Under the pieces are notes generated by a model. The model worked only from the letters and a program-made list of their open reading frames with translations. It made no database searches and was not told where the DNA came from. This document shows, in pieces, positions 1-7,904 of a stretch of DNA of 64,000 nucleotides. Made by a program: the position numbers and the translations under genes. The DNA is from Trebonia sp963822615 (lineage in GTDB: Bacteria; Actinomycetota; Actinomycetes; Streptosporangiales; Streptosporangiaceae). Location: positions 54,485 through 118,484 of the forward strand of contig CAWGIM010000005.1 in assembly GCA_963822615.1 (NCBI GenBank). The letters run 5' to 3'. How positions within the stretch are numbered: the stretch's first letter is position 1; each line of letters begins with the position of its first letter.

Positions 1-299
1 AGCGCGATCGGGTCGTGCTGGGCCACCAGTGAGACGCAGGTCCCGATCTCCAGGTCGGTCTGCGCGGCGACCGCCGACAGCGCCACGTACGGGTCGAGCG
101 TGTGCCGGTAGCGGTCCGGCAGCGGGCTGCCGTTCGGGTAGGGCGACCCGGTGGCGACCGGGATATGGGTGTGCTCGGGCAGCAGCAGCGCGTGGAAGCC
201 GCGCTCGGCGGCCGCCCGGGCGAAGTCGCCGACCGGCAGGGTCTGGTCGGTCGCGAAGTAGTGCAGGGCGGCCTTCGGCCGCGCCGTCGCCTGGCTCAT
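1..299 (-). CDS. F420-type luciferase-like (LLM class) oxidoreductase, N-terminal part
   Basis: Only the first 99 residues lie in the window; the gene runs off the left edge. The protein starts MSQATARPKAALHYFATD, followed by the motif LLLPEHTHIPV and a segment near residues 80-98 (LEIGTCVSLVAQHDPIA). This is the usual opening of luciferase-like flavin/F420 oxidoreductases, which move hydride between coenzyme F420 (or FMN) and a small organic substrate. The ATG overlaps the TGA of the upstream SnoaL-like gene by 4 bp (ATGA), so the two are probably translationally coupled. Substrate unknown. Confidence 0.85.
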   Translation of the reverse strand, partial: MSQATARPKAALHYFATDQTLPVGDFARAAAERGFHALLLPEHTHIPVATGSPYPNGSPLPDRYRHTLDPYVALSAVAAQTDLEIGTCVSLVAQHDPIA

Positions 300-739
300 G
301 ATCTGTTACCGTCCTCAGCGAACCTCAGTGTCCGCGAGTGGAAGCGCCACTCGCCGTCCCGGTAGTGCAGCAGGTCGAAGTACCGGCCGACCGACCGGAA
401 GTACCAGCCCCCGCCGCTCCTGCCCCCGCCATCCCCGCCGCCCGGGCCGGCCACCACCAGGTCGCTGATCGCCACCGCGTGGTCCGCGCTCCACCGGGTC
501 ACGTGGGTGCCGGTCACCAGGTGCCGGGCCAGCGACGACGGCGGCCCGCCGCGGAACATGGCGGTCAGCGCCTCCCGGCCGGTGACCACCCCGGCCGAGG
601 GCAGGTCGATCGAGCCCTCCGGGCAGAACATGGCGGCGACCTCCGCGTGCCGCCCGTCGTCAATCGCCTGGGCGTAGGCGGCGATGACGGCGCGGACCCC
701 GGCGGCGGCCGCCGCGTAGCTGGCCGTTGCCACCTGCAT
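296..739 (-). CDS. SnoaL-like / NTF2-fold small protein
   Basis: A 147-residue protein of the NTF2/SnoaL alpha+beta barrel type. An N-terminal helix (AVIAAYAQAIDDGRHAEVAA) is followed by a strand with MFCPEGSIDLP, the loop GREALTAMFRG, and a C-terminal strand WYFRSVGRYFDLLHYRDGEW. Members of this fold act as isomerases, dehydratases or binding proteins for hydrophobic substrates. The ATG at 739 is chosen because a GGGGG ribosome-binding run lies just upstream; a longer in-frame start at 913 would overlap the promoter-like region. It is the first gene of a leftward pair with the F420-type oxidoreductase. Confidence 0.8.
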   Translation of the reverse strand: MQVATASYAAAAAGVRAVIAAYAQAIDDGRHAEVAAMFCPEGSIDLPSAGVVTGREALTAMFRGGPPSSLARHLVTGTHVTRWSADHAVAISDLVVAGPGGGDGGGRSGGGWYFRSVGRYFDLLHYRDGEWRFHSRTLRFAEDGNRS

Positions 740-758
740 GCTGCCCCCGCTCTTCTGT

Positions 759-780
759 ACGGACCGGTCAGAACGAATGT
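759..780. promoter_or_regulatory. possible TetR-type operator upstream of the SnoaL-like gene
   Basis: The sequence GGACCGGTCAGAACG lies 20-40 bases before the leftward start at 739. Its core GACCGGTC is a perfect 8-bp palindrome, and similar GACYRGTC cores occur upstream of the exporter at 3.4-3.5 kb. Operator function and the bound regulator (perhaps the TetR at 2307) are inferred. Confidence 0.3.
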
Positions 781-848
781 AGTAGAGCCGGGCGGGCCAG
801 GGAAGTACCCGGGCCCCGCGGGCGGGCCCGGCTGGCTCCTGCCGACGG

Positions 849-877
849 TTGACACAATGCAGCAACTGTGCTGAATT
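849..877 (+). promoter_or_regulatory. promoter-like sequence upstream of the amidohydrolase
   Basis: A perfect -35 hexamer TTGACA (849-854) is followed after 17 bases by TGAATT. The spacer shares the pattern CRATRSAGCRRCTGTGC with a second promoter-like sequence at 3158. It lies 90 bases upstream of the amidohydrolase start. The -10 is poor, so this could instead be a conserved activator site. Confidence 0.4.
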
Positions 878-966
878 AATGACAAGAGATCCTGCCGAAG
901 GCACTACTAGCAAGATCTTTCCACTGAGCGAACGTTCGGAATTAACTGGAAGGGGAACGTGCCGCG

Positions 967-2205
967 ATGAAAGCCGAAGACATGGTCCTGGTCAGCGTGG
1001 ACGACCACGTCATCGAGCCGGCCCACCTGTTCTCCGGCCGGCTGCCGGCCAAGTACGTGGACGCCGCGCCCCGGTTCATCTCCCGGGCGGACGGGACCAT
1101 GGCCTGGGTGTACGAGGGGATGGAGATCCCCAACCCGGCCGTCCAGGCGGTGGTGGGCCGGCCCAAGTCGGAGTGGGGCATGGACCCGGTCTGCCTGGAG
1201 GAGATGCGGCCCGGGTGCTACGACATCCACGCCCGGATCAAGGACATGGACGTCAACGGGATGCTCGGCTCCATGTGCTTCCCGTCGTTCGTGCGCTTCT
1301 CCGGCGCCCTGTTCCTCGGCAACGCCGACCTGGAGCAGTCCACCGCGATGGTGCGGGCGTACAACGACTGGCACATCGACGAGTGGGCCGGGACCTACCC
1401 GGGCCGCTTCATCCCGCTGGCGATCCCGGTGCTGGCCGACCCGGAGGCGGCCGCGGCCGAGGTGCGGCGGGTGGCCAGGAAGGGCTGCCACGCGGTCACC
1501 TTCACCTCCAACCCCTACGACCTCGGGCTGCCCAGCATCTACCAGGACCACTGGAACCCGTTCTGGCAGGCCTGCGAGGACGAGGGCACCGTGGTGTGCA
1601 TGCACATCGGGTCGAACTCGAAGGCACCGAGCACGTCACCCGACTCGCCGGTCGAGCTGATCTACTCGCTGTCGCCCATCGGCTCGATCGAGGCGGCCAG
1701 CGACCTGATCTGGAGCGGCCTGTTCCTGCGGTACCCGCGGCTGAAGGTGGCCCTGTCCGAGGGCGGCATCGGCTGGATCCCCTACTTCCAGGAGCGGATC
1801 GACTACCTGTACAAGCACACCCAGCACTGGTCGGGCAAGAAGCTGGGCGACTGGCTGCCGTCTGACCTGTTCAAGGAGCACGTCATCGTGTGCTTCATCG
1901 ACGACGTGGCCGGGGTCGAGCTGCGCCACCACCTGAACCCGGACAACATCACCTGGGAGTGCGACTACCCGCACTCGGACACCACCTGGCCGGACGCGCC
2001 GGAGATGGCGATGCGCTACATGGGCGGGCTGCCCGACGCGGAGATCGACAAGATCACCCACCTGAACGCGATGCGGCACTTCCAGTACGATCCGTTTGCG
2101 CACATCCCGCGGGAGCAGGCCACCGCCGGGGCGCTGCGGCAGCGCGTCCCGGGCTGGGACACCAGCGTCAAGCCGACCGCCCACCTCAGGCCCCAGCTCG
2201 CCTAA
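967..2205 (+). CDS. amidohydrolase family protein (COG2159, ACMSD-like)
   Basis: A 412-residue metal-dependent hydrolase/decarboxylase of the amidohydrolase-2 type. The N-terminal metal motif is in VSVDDHVIEP (DxHxxE-like); a second metal histidine is expected in CMHIGSNS (about residue 218) and the catalytic aspartate in WECDYPHSD (about residue 336). Such TIM-barrel enzymes decarboxylate or hydrolyse unsaturated ring or carboxylate substrates in aromatic and amide catabolism. The ATG is preceded by AAGGGGAACG. It stands alone on the plus strand, divergent from the SnoaL-like gene and followed by a TetR gene. The substrate cannot be read from sequence. Confidence 0.88.
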   Translation: MKAEDMVLVSVDDHVIEPAHLFSGRLPAKYVDAAPRFISRADGTMAWVYEGMEIPNPAVQAVVGRPKSEWGMDPVCLEEMRPGCYDIHARIKDMDVNGMLGSMCFPSFVRFSGALFLGNADLEQSTAMVRAYNDWHIDEWAGTYPGRFIPLAIPVLADPEAAAAEVRRVARKGCHAVTFTSNPYDLGLPSIYQDHWNPFWQACEDEGTVVCMHIGSNSKAPSTSPDSPVELIYSLSPIGSIEAASDLIWSGLFLRYPRLKVALSEGGIGWIPYFQERIDYLYKHTQHWSGKKLGDWLPSDLFKEHVIVCFIDDVAGVELRHHLNPDNITWECDYPHSDTTWPDAPEMAMRYMGGLPDAEIDKITHLNAMRHFQYDPFAHIPREQATAGALRQRVPGWDTSVKPTAHLRPQLA

Positions 2206-2306
2206 GGGAACGGGCCTAATTAAGCCGGGTAGCGGACAAACGGCCCGACCCGGCACGCTAACCTTGACCGGTGCACGCAGTGACGGACCGAAACGCCGGG
2301 TGAGCC

Positions 2307-3032
2307 TTGAACCGTAGGCTGGCCAGCAGGGAGCGAGCCAACTCCCGGGGCGACGCGACGCGCCAGGACCTGCTGACGACGGCGGAGCAGCTCTTCGCCG
2401 AGCACGGGATCACGGCCGTGCCCTTGCGCGACATCGGCATCGGGGCCGGGCAGAAGAACCACGCGGTGGTGCAGTACCACTTCGGCGACCGGGAGAGCCT
2501 GGTCCGGGAGATCATCGCGTTCCGGGCCACGCTCAGCGAGCGGCTGCGGGTGGAGATGTTCGCCGACCTGGTGTCCCGCGGCCAGCCCGAGGTGGCCGAC
2601 CTGGTGCGCGTCTTCGTGCTGCCGCTGGCCGCCCACCTGGAAGAGCGCAGCCACTACCTCGCCTTCATGTCGCGCTACATCACCGAGCGGGGCGGTTACC
2701 GCGAGCTCAACGGCGAGATGGGCATCCCGTCGGCCACCGTGGTCACGCTGCGCAGCCTGCTCAGCCGGCTGCTGCCCGACCACCCGGCGGCGCTGCTCGA
2801 CGAGCGCTGGATGGTGCTGATGACCAGCACCATCCACACCCTGGCGCGCTACCAGGCGGTCCTGGAGTCCGGCGGCGACCTCGGCTCGCCGCTCGGGGAC
2901 CTGCTCGAGGACCTGGTGCGGTTCCTCACCGCGGGCCTCGAGGCGCCCGCCGGGCCCGCGCGGAGCGCCGGGACGGCCGGTCCAGGCGCGGCCCGGGCCG
3001 GCCGCGCGCCCGGCCGGGCGAAGACCAGCTGA
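2307..3032 (+). CDS. TetR family transcriptional regulator
   Basis: A 241-residue repressor-type protein starting at TTG. Residues about 13-62 form the TetR HTH (TRQDLLTTAEQLFAEHGI, then VVQYHFGDRESLV). The ligand-binding half is helical and the tail is rich in Ala, Gly and Arg. No ATG or GTG is available in frame before the HTH, so TTG is the only reasonable start. It follows the amidohydrolase by 101 bases and precedes the exporter gene, either of which it could control. Confidence 0.85.
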   Translation: MNRRLASRERANSRGDATRQDLLTTAEQLFAEHGITAVPLRDIGIGAGQKNHAVVQYHFGDRESLVREIIAFRATLSERLRVEMFADLVSRGQPEVADLVRVFVLPLAAHLEERSHYLAFMSRYITERGGYRELNGEMGIPSATVVTLRSLLSRLLPDHPAALLDERWMVLMTSTIHTLARYQAVLESGGDLGSPLGDLLEDLVRFLTAGLEAPAGPARSAGTAGPGAARAGRAPGRAKTS

Positions 3033-3157
3033 CCGGCCGGGTCCCAGCCCCCGCGTCGGCCGAACCGCGCTCTTTGAGCGAGGCCGCTTAGCCGCGCTCG
3101 GTCACTTCCCGCTGTCCGCCGTTGCCTCCTGGGCGTGACTGGACGCTGCTGCGCTGG

Positions 3158-3186
3158 TTGACACGATAGAGCGGCTGTGCTTAAGT
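3158..3186 (+). promoter_or_regulatory. promoter-like sequence upstream of a binding-protein remnant
   Basis: TTGACA (3158-3163) is followed after 17 bases by TTAAGT, with a spacer closely similar to that at 849-877 (both end CTGTGC). Downstream DNA is AT-rich (TTTAACCCCATTAATAAGC) for this genome. A good Shine-Dalgarno (GGGAGG, 3243-3248) follows before the GTG at 3259. This looks like a surviving promoter whose gene has been lost. Confidence 0.45.
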
Positions 3187-3399
3187 CCGATTTAACCCCA
3201 TTAATAAGCTCTTTGTAATAAAACCGCGAAAAAGCGGTGGCAGGGAGGGTGATCGGCCGTGTCGTCCACCCCCGCCGGCCTGCCCAACGCGCAGACCACC
3301 CAGGAGACCGCGTTCAACGCCGACGGCATCATCGGCGCGACCAACGTCTCCACCCACCGGCAGAGCCCCTGCTTCGTGGAAACCCAGGGTCGTAGTTGT

Positions 3400-3512
3400 A
3401 CCGACTGGTCAAATCAGTCACTCAGTCGCCGCTCCCGCTCGGCGGGAGCGGCGCTTGACACTCCCCGCCCGGTACGCCACCTTCGTATAGACCGACCAGT
3501 CAAAATAATCAG
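3400..3512. promoter_or_regulatory. pair of operator-like repeats before the MFS exporter
   Basis: Two related elements lie at 3400-3417 (ACCGACTGGTCAAATCAG) and 3491-3512 (ACCGACCAGTCAAAATAATC then AG). The first also contains an inverted repeat GACTG-N7-CAGTC (3403-3419). The cores GACTGGTC and GACCAGTC are reverse complements of each other. The second copy sits about 20 bases before the exporter start, a good place for repression by a TetR protein such as the one at 2307. A TATAGA sequence at 3486-3491 may be the -10. Confidence 0.45.
3427..3453. terminator. strong GC hairpin, terminator-like
   Basis: A perfect 12-bp stem (CGCCGCTCCCGC / GCGGGAGCGGCG) with a 3-base loop lies between the binding-protein remnant and the exporter. 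No T tract follows, as is common in actinobacteria. It probably ends transcription from the promoter at 3158. Confidence 0.6.
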
Positions 3513-3529
3513 AGGGCTTTGAGCGACCA

Positions 3530-5023
3530 GTGCTATCCCGGATGACAATCAGCCAGAAGCTCGCGGTAAGCGTGGTCTACACCGGGGCCATGTTCATCTC
3601 GGTGATGGACCTCACGATCGTCAACGTGGCCCTGGCCACCATCGGGCGTGACTTCCACGCGTCGGCGGCCGGGGTGGCCGAGACCGTCATCGGCTACCAG
3701 GTAGCGCTGGCGCTGGCCATCCCGGCCGCTGCCTGGCTGGGCGACAAGTTCGGCCAGCGCCAGGTGCTGCTCGGCTCCATCGCGCTGTTCACCATCGCCT
3801 CCGCCCTGTGCGGGCTGGCCAGCAGCCTGGACGAGCTGGTCGCGTTCCGGGTGCTGCAGGGCGTCGGCGGCGGCCTGATGACCCCGGTCGGCCTGACCAT
3901 GCTGTTCCGCGCGTTCCCGCAGGCGGAGCGGGTGCGCGCGTCGTCCATCCTCATCATCCCGACCGCCCTCGCGCCCGCGATCGGGCCGATCATCGGCGGC
4001 CTGTTCGTCACCGACGTCACCTGGCGCTGGGTGTTCTACGTGAACGTGCCCATCGGGGTGCTCGCCTTCGTGTTCGGCCTGCTGTTCCTGGCCGAGCAGG
4101 ATCACCCGGCCCCGGGCCGGTTCGACGTGCCCGGCTTCCTCACCTCCAGCCTCGGGCTCGGCCTGCTCATGTACGGGGTGTCCGAGGGCCCGAATACCAG
4201 CTGGACCCAGCCCGTGGTGGTGGCCAGCATCGCGGTCGGCGCGGTGCTGCTGGTCGCCATGGTGCTCATCGAGCTCCGGGTGCCCGCGCCGCTGCTCGAC
4301 CTGCGGGTCTACGCCAACCGGCTGTTCCGCTCGGCCAGCATCGTGCTCACCCTGACCTCGGTCGCCTTCTACGGGCTGCTCTACCTGCTGTCGCTGTTCT
4401 TCCAGAACGGGCTGCACCTGAGCGCGCTGGTGGCCGGGTCCACCATCTGCCCGGAGGCGGTCGGCGTGATCATCAGCTCCCAGGTGATCAGCCGCCGGAT
4501 CTACCCGGCCATCGGCCCGCGCCGGGTCATGTTCACCGGCCTGCTGCTGATCGCCGCGGTCGCGGCGCTGCTGTCCTTCGCCACCACCGGCTGGAACGTG
4601 TGGCTGCTGCGGCTGATCCTGTTCGTCATGGGGTTCGGCGTCGCCTCGGTGTTCATGCCCAGCCAGGCGGCGGGCTTCGCCACCATCGGGCCGGAGCGCA
4701 CCGGCGTCGCCTCTACCATCTTCAACGCCCAGCGCCAGGTCGGCGGCGCGATCGGGGTCGCCGCGCTGACGGCCGTGCTGTCGGCCATGCACCCGGTGCA
4801 CGTCGTGGCGGGCCAGGCCGAGGCCAACCTCCCCGCCTTCCACGCCGGGCTGCTGGTTGTCGCGGGCATCGCCATCGTGGCAGCGCTGTCCGCGCTGACC
4901 ATCCACGACACCGACGCGGCGGCGACGATGGTCCGGCTGCGCCGCCCGCCCGCCGCTGTCGCGGCGGTCGAGGGCGAGGGCATGCTCCCGGCCGAGGGCG
5001 CCCCGGCCGACATTACCGACTAG
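3530..5023 (+). CDS. MFS drug exporter, DHA2 (EmrB/QacA, 14 TMS) family
   Basis: A 497-residue membrane transporter. The N-terminal motif MDLTIVNVALATIG is the DHA2 signature in TM1; motif A appears as WLGDKFGQRQ (about residue 70), and motif C-like glycine/proline-rich text is near IGPIIGGLF. The length and the number of hydrophobic segments fit the 14-helix proton/drug antiporters. Starts are possible at GTG 3530 and ATG 3542; AGAGGG at 3511-3516 is somewhat far from both. Regulation by the nearby TetR through the repeats at 3400-3512 is likely. It converges with the P450 gene, leaving only 13 bases between the stops. Confidence 0.92.
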   Translation: MLSRMTISQKLAVSVVYTGAMFISVMDLTIVNVALATIGRDFHASAAGVAETVIGYQVALALAIPAAAWLGDKFGQRQVLLGSIALFTIASALCGLASSLDELVAFRVLQGVGGGLMTPVGLTMLFRAFPQAERVRASSILIIPTALAPAIGPIIGGLFVTDVTWRWVFYVNVPIGVLAFVFGLLFLAEQDHPAPGRFDVPGFLTSSLGLGLLMYGVSEGPNTSWTQPVVVASIAVGAVLLVAMVLIELRVPAPLLDLRVYANRLFRSASIVLTLTSVAFYGLLYLLSLFFQNGLHLSALVAGSTICPEAVGVIISSQVISRRIYPAIGPRRVMFTGLLLIAAVAALLSFATTGWNVWLLRLILFVMGFGVASVFMPSQAAGFATIGPERTGVASTIFNAQRQVGGAIGVAALTAVLSAMHPVHVVAGQAEANLPAFHAGLLVVAGIAIVAALSALTIHDTDAAATMVRLRRPPAAVAAVEGEGMLPAEGAPADITD

Positions 5024-5036
5024 TCGCCGGCCACTA

Positions 5037-6244
5037 TTACCAGGCCACGGGCAGCGCGTGCACCCCGTAGACCACGCTCTGGTGCTTGTACCTGATCTCC
5101 TCGAACGGGACGGCGAGTCGCAGGTCCGGAATCCGGCGGAACAGCGTCGAAAAGACGACGGACAGTTCGACCCGGGCGAGCGCCTGGCCCAGGCACTGGT
5201 GGATACCGAACCCGAAGGCGAGGTGCTGCCCGCCGGTGCGGTGGACGTCGAGGACGCCCGGGTGCTCGAATACCGAGGGATCGCGGTTGGCGGTCTCCAG
5301 GGCGATGATCACGCCTTCGCCCGCTTGTATGGTTCGGCCGCCGACGTCGACGTCGGCCGTTGCCACGCGTCGCTTGCCGGTATGCGCGACCGTCAGGTAG
5401 CGCAGCATCTCCTCCACGCTGTTGTCGATGACCGACTGGTCAGCCGCATCCCGGACTTCGGCCAGCATTTCGGGGTGCTGCAAGAACGCGAGCGTGCTCA
5501 GGGTGATCATGTTGGCCGTGGTCTCGTGCCCGGCGACCAGCAGCCCCTGGCACAGCTCAGCCACCTCGGCCCTGGTCAGCGCCCCGGTCGCGATCTGCTC
5601 GGTGACGAGCGGCTGATGATGTCGTCGCCCGGCTCGGCCGACTTCAGGTCAACCACCCGGTCAATCAGCTCGAGCATTTCACGCAGGGCGTCCAGCGCCT
5701 CCGGTGCCGTCGTCAGCCGCGAGACCTGTGCCCGGCTGAGCCGCTCGAACCGCTCGTGTTCCTGGTAGGGCACGCCGAGCAGCTCGCAGATCACCATGGA
5801 AGGGAGCGGCAGGGCGAGCGCCTCGACCAGATCGGCCGGCTTCGGTCCGGCGATCATCGCGTCCAGCAGGTCGTCGGTGAGCCGCTGAATCTGCGGACGC
5901 CTGGCAGCCGCGCGCTTCACGGTGAAGTCCCGGGTGAGCATGCGGCGACGCCGGGTGTGCTCCGGGTCATCCGTGTTGACCAGGTTCCGCGCGACACTCC
6001 GTAGTGCCCGCTTGCCCTGGTCCGCGTTCGGGTAGCCCGGCGCCAGGCCGTCTGCGCTCAGCCGGGGATCGGCCAGCAGCGCCCGTGCCTCGCGGTACCC
6101 GGTGATCAGCCAGGGCGTCGAGCCATCCCAGATGCGAACACGAGAGACCGGCTGGCCTGCCTGCAACTCGGTGAGCGCCTGCGGCGGGTCGAACGGGCAG
6201 TCGCGCGTCATGGGATATTCCGGGGTGGCATGAACGGTCGTCAT
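5037..6244 (-). pseudogene. cytochrome P450 broken by one frameshift
   Basis: The two halves join into one P450 of about 400 residues. The N-terminal half (6244-5576) starts MTTVHATPEYPMTRDCPFDP. The C-terminal half (to 5037) carries the I-helix AGHETTAN, the ExxR motif EEMLR and the heme loop FGFGIHQCLGQ with the cysteine ligand. Near 5607-5612 the frame changes: restoring one base (probably C) in the minus-strand AGCCGC-TCGTC gives a normal ISRLVTEQIATGALTR. The protein resembles bacterial class I P450s of the CYP105/107 type, which need ferredoxin partners not seen here. All key residues survive, so this is either a very recent mutation or a sequencing error. Confidence 0.85.
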
Positions 6245-6277
6245 CGCACCGGTACCTTTCGGGAGCCCCGCTCTTCA

Positions 6278-6298
6278 TTAAATCATTAACTGATTTAA
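6278..6298. promoter_or_regulatory. 21-bp perfect inverted repeat, operator-like
   Basis: TTAAATCA-TTAAC-TGATTTAA is a perfect 8-5-8 dyad in an AT-rich patch 34 bases upstream of the P450 start. The size and symmetry suit a MarR- or TetR-type dimer. It lies between the leftward P450 and the rightward binding-protein gene and could control both. Confidence 0.6.
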
Positions 6299-6363
6299 CT
6301 ATTTCTGTCAATGGTGGCCGGTGACGCGCCTGGCCGGGCACCCAGGCCGCCACGTGACGGACA

Positions 6364-6380
6364 CGAGAATTTGATTCTCG
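6364..6380. promoter_or_regulatory. 17-bp inverted repeat
   Basis: CGAGAAT-TTG-ATTCTCG is a perfect 7-3-7 dyad between the P450 and the binding-protein gene, unrelated in sequence to the dyad at 6278. It may be a second operator or a small hairpin. Confidence 0.45.
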
Positions 6381-6389
6381 CGTCGGCCA

Positions 6390-6404
6390 TTCCGGCTGGC
6401 GGAA
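6390..6404. promoter_or_regulatory. TTCCG-N5-CGGAA dyad, upstream copy
   Basis: TTCCG-GCTGG-CGGAA sits inside a 20-base string (6389-6408) that recurs with two changes at 7679-7698. The copies flank the broken binding-protein gene. It could be an operator of the TetR at 7905 or a direct repeat left by a rearrangement. Confidence 0.45.
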
Positions 6405-6438
6405 CGCCTTATCCCGGCTAAATCCACCGGCCAGCGGG

Positions 6439-7628
6439 AAAGCGAAGCGGGCTAAGCTCCTCGTCATCGCGGCCAGCCTGCTGGCGGTCGCCGCGCTTGC
6501 GGCCGGCTGCTCGTCGTCGTCATCGTCCGCCGCGGGCGGCGGCTTGCCGTCGTCGTCAGCCAGTGCGGGCGCGGCCACTGGCGGCGGTACCTCCGCCGCC
6601 GGGCCGGCCGCTCCCGGCACCGATGTCGGTCTCACCAGCACCACGATCCGCGTGGCGATGATCGCCGACGTGGCCAATCCGGTGTCGCCTGGCCTCTACC
6701 AGACCAACGTGAACGCGGTTAAGGCCTGGGCGAGCATGCTCAACGCCCACGGCGGCCTGGCCGGCCGCCAGGTGGTGGTCGACTTCTGCGACTCCAAGCT
6801 CGACCCCAACGCGACCACCAACTGCGTTATCAAGGCCTGTCAGAATGACTTCGCCATGGTCGGCACCGCCGCCAACGCGCTTTCTGACTTCAGTGACCTC
6901 GATGGCTGCAAGAACGCGGGGGGCCGACGTTGCGGATCACCTCGGTGCCGGGATTCCAGGGTGGTGCCAACCTTGGCATCAAGAAGGACGGCGAGGGCTT
7001 CTACGGCACGTCCGGTGCAGCCCCGCAGAGCGCGCTCACCCCGATGGTCCAGGTGATGAAGCAGGATGGCTCGACCTTCGGCTACGGCGGCGCGACGCCG
7101 TCCAACACCGTCGCGCTGCGCAAGGAGGCGCAACTGCAGGGCGTCAACACGGTCAAGGTCTGGGCCTGCAACTCCGGCTGCTACGACAACAACTTCATCA
7201 AGCAGGGCGGCGCAACCGTCAACGGCATGTACTCCGGGCTCAACTACCTGCCGTTCTACTCTGACTACACAGCTAACCCGACGCTCGACGCGCTGGTCAA
7301 CGCGGTGGGCGGGGTCGACAACGTCAACGGCAACGCGATCGACTCCTACGTCGACGCGCTGCTGTTCCAGGACGCGGTCACCAAGGCGGTCGCGAACGGA
7401 GGCACGCTGACCAGGGAGACGTTCTTCGCCGCGATGAACAAGGAAACCTCGTTCAACGCGGACGGCATCATCGGCCCGACCGATGTCGCCACCCACGCCG
7501 CAACGCCCTGCGTGGTCATCGCCCAGGTGCAGAACGGTCAGTGGAAGCGCGTGTACCCGGCCAAGCCGGGCACGTTCGACTGCGGCAGCGCCAACATCGC
7601 CACGCTCAAGATGAACATGAACTCCTAG
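6439..7628 (+). pseudogene. ABC transporter substrate-binding lipoprotein, frameshifted and lacking a start codon
   Basis: The reading frame opens with a lipoprotein signal: KAKRAKLL, a hydrophobic stretch, then LAAGC (cysteine codon about 6508) and a Ser/Gly/Ala linker. The mature part resembles the periplasmic-binding-protein fold of branched-chain amino-acid type binding proteins (VGLTSTTIRVAMIADVANPV, DFCDSKLDPNATTNCV). Two defects are visible. No ATG, GTG or TTG lies in frame between the stop at 6355 and the signal peptide. The frame also changes at the G run 6918-6923, where a seventh G would give KNAGGPTLRITSVPG and restore the gene to its stop at 7628. No permease or ATPase genes are adjacent. 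A tail fragment of a paralogue is at 3259. Confidence 0.8.
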
Positions 7629-7679
7629 TTCGGCCGCGATAACCACGGGGCGTCGGCTACGGCCGGCGTCCCGTCGTTA

Positions 7680-7694
7680 TTCCGGCCAGCGGAA
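7680..7694. promoter_or_regulatory. TTCCG-N5-CGGAA dyad, downstream copy
   Basis: TTCCG-GCCAG-CGGAA is the second copy of the dyad at 6390. It is followed by a possible -35 (TTGACG, 7703-7708), placing it in the promoter region of the TetR gene at 7905, where autoregulation would be plausible. Confidence 0.45.
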
Positions 7695-7904
7695 CGCCAA
7701 TCTTGACGCACGGCTGGTTTTAACCCACCCGTCGTAAACTGACCGCCCGGAACAAGTATCCTTACGATTGTCGGCCGGCTCCGCGGGGTAGCGGGAGGCG
7801 GGCTGACGGCGGACCAGTGGCGCCCCGCCTGCGTTTCGAGCAAGCCGGCTGACCGGGGGCCCGGTTCGGCCGTGACAAACTCAGCGATCGGGAACGGGCA
7901 GGTC

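Larger units (their letters stand above)
3259..3522 (+). pseudogene. remnant of an ABC-type substrate-binding protein C-terminus
   Basis: This 87-codon frame begins at a GTG with a good ribosome-binding site. Residues about 16-43 (AFNADGIIGATNVSTHRQSP, then CF) match the C-terminal part of the binding protein at 6439-7628 (SFNADGIIGPTDVATHAATP, then CV). Only about 33 codons are homologous; after that the frame enters intergenic DNA containing a strong hairpin and operator-like repeats. It is best read as the scar of a deletion that joined the start of one gene to the tail of another. A functional product is unlikely. Confidence 0.65.

Noticed and set aside
740..913. Extended start for the SnoaL-like protein
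   Set aside because: The extra 58 residues have no family match and would run through the promoter region; the ATG at 739 has a good ribosome site.
3533..4906. A 457-codon open frame on the minus strand across the MFS gene
   Set aside because: It is Gly/Asp/Arg/His-rich text antisense to a clear 14-helix transporter, typical of high-GC shadow frames.
5431..5450. A GACTGGTC-type sequence inside the P450
   Set aside because: It lies within coding sequence with conserved protein content, so the match to the 3.4 kb operator is probably chance.
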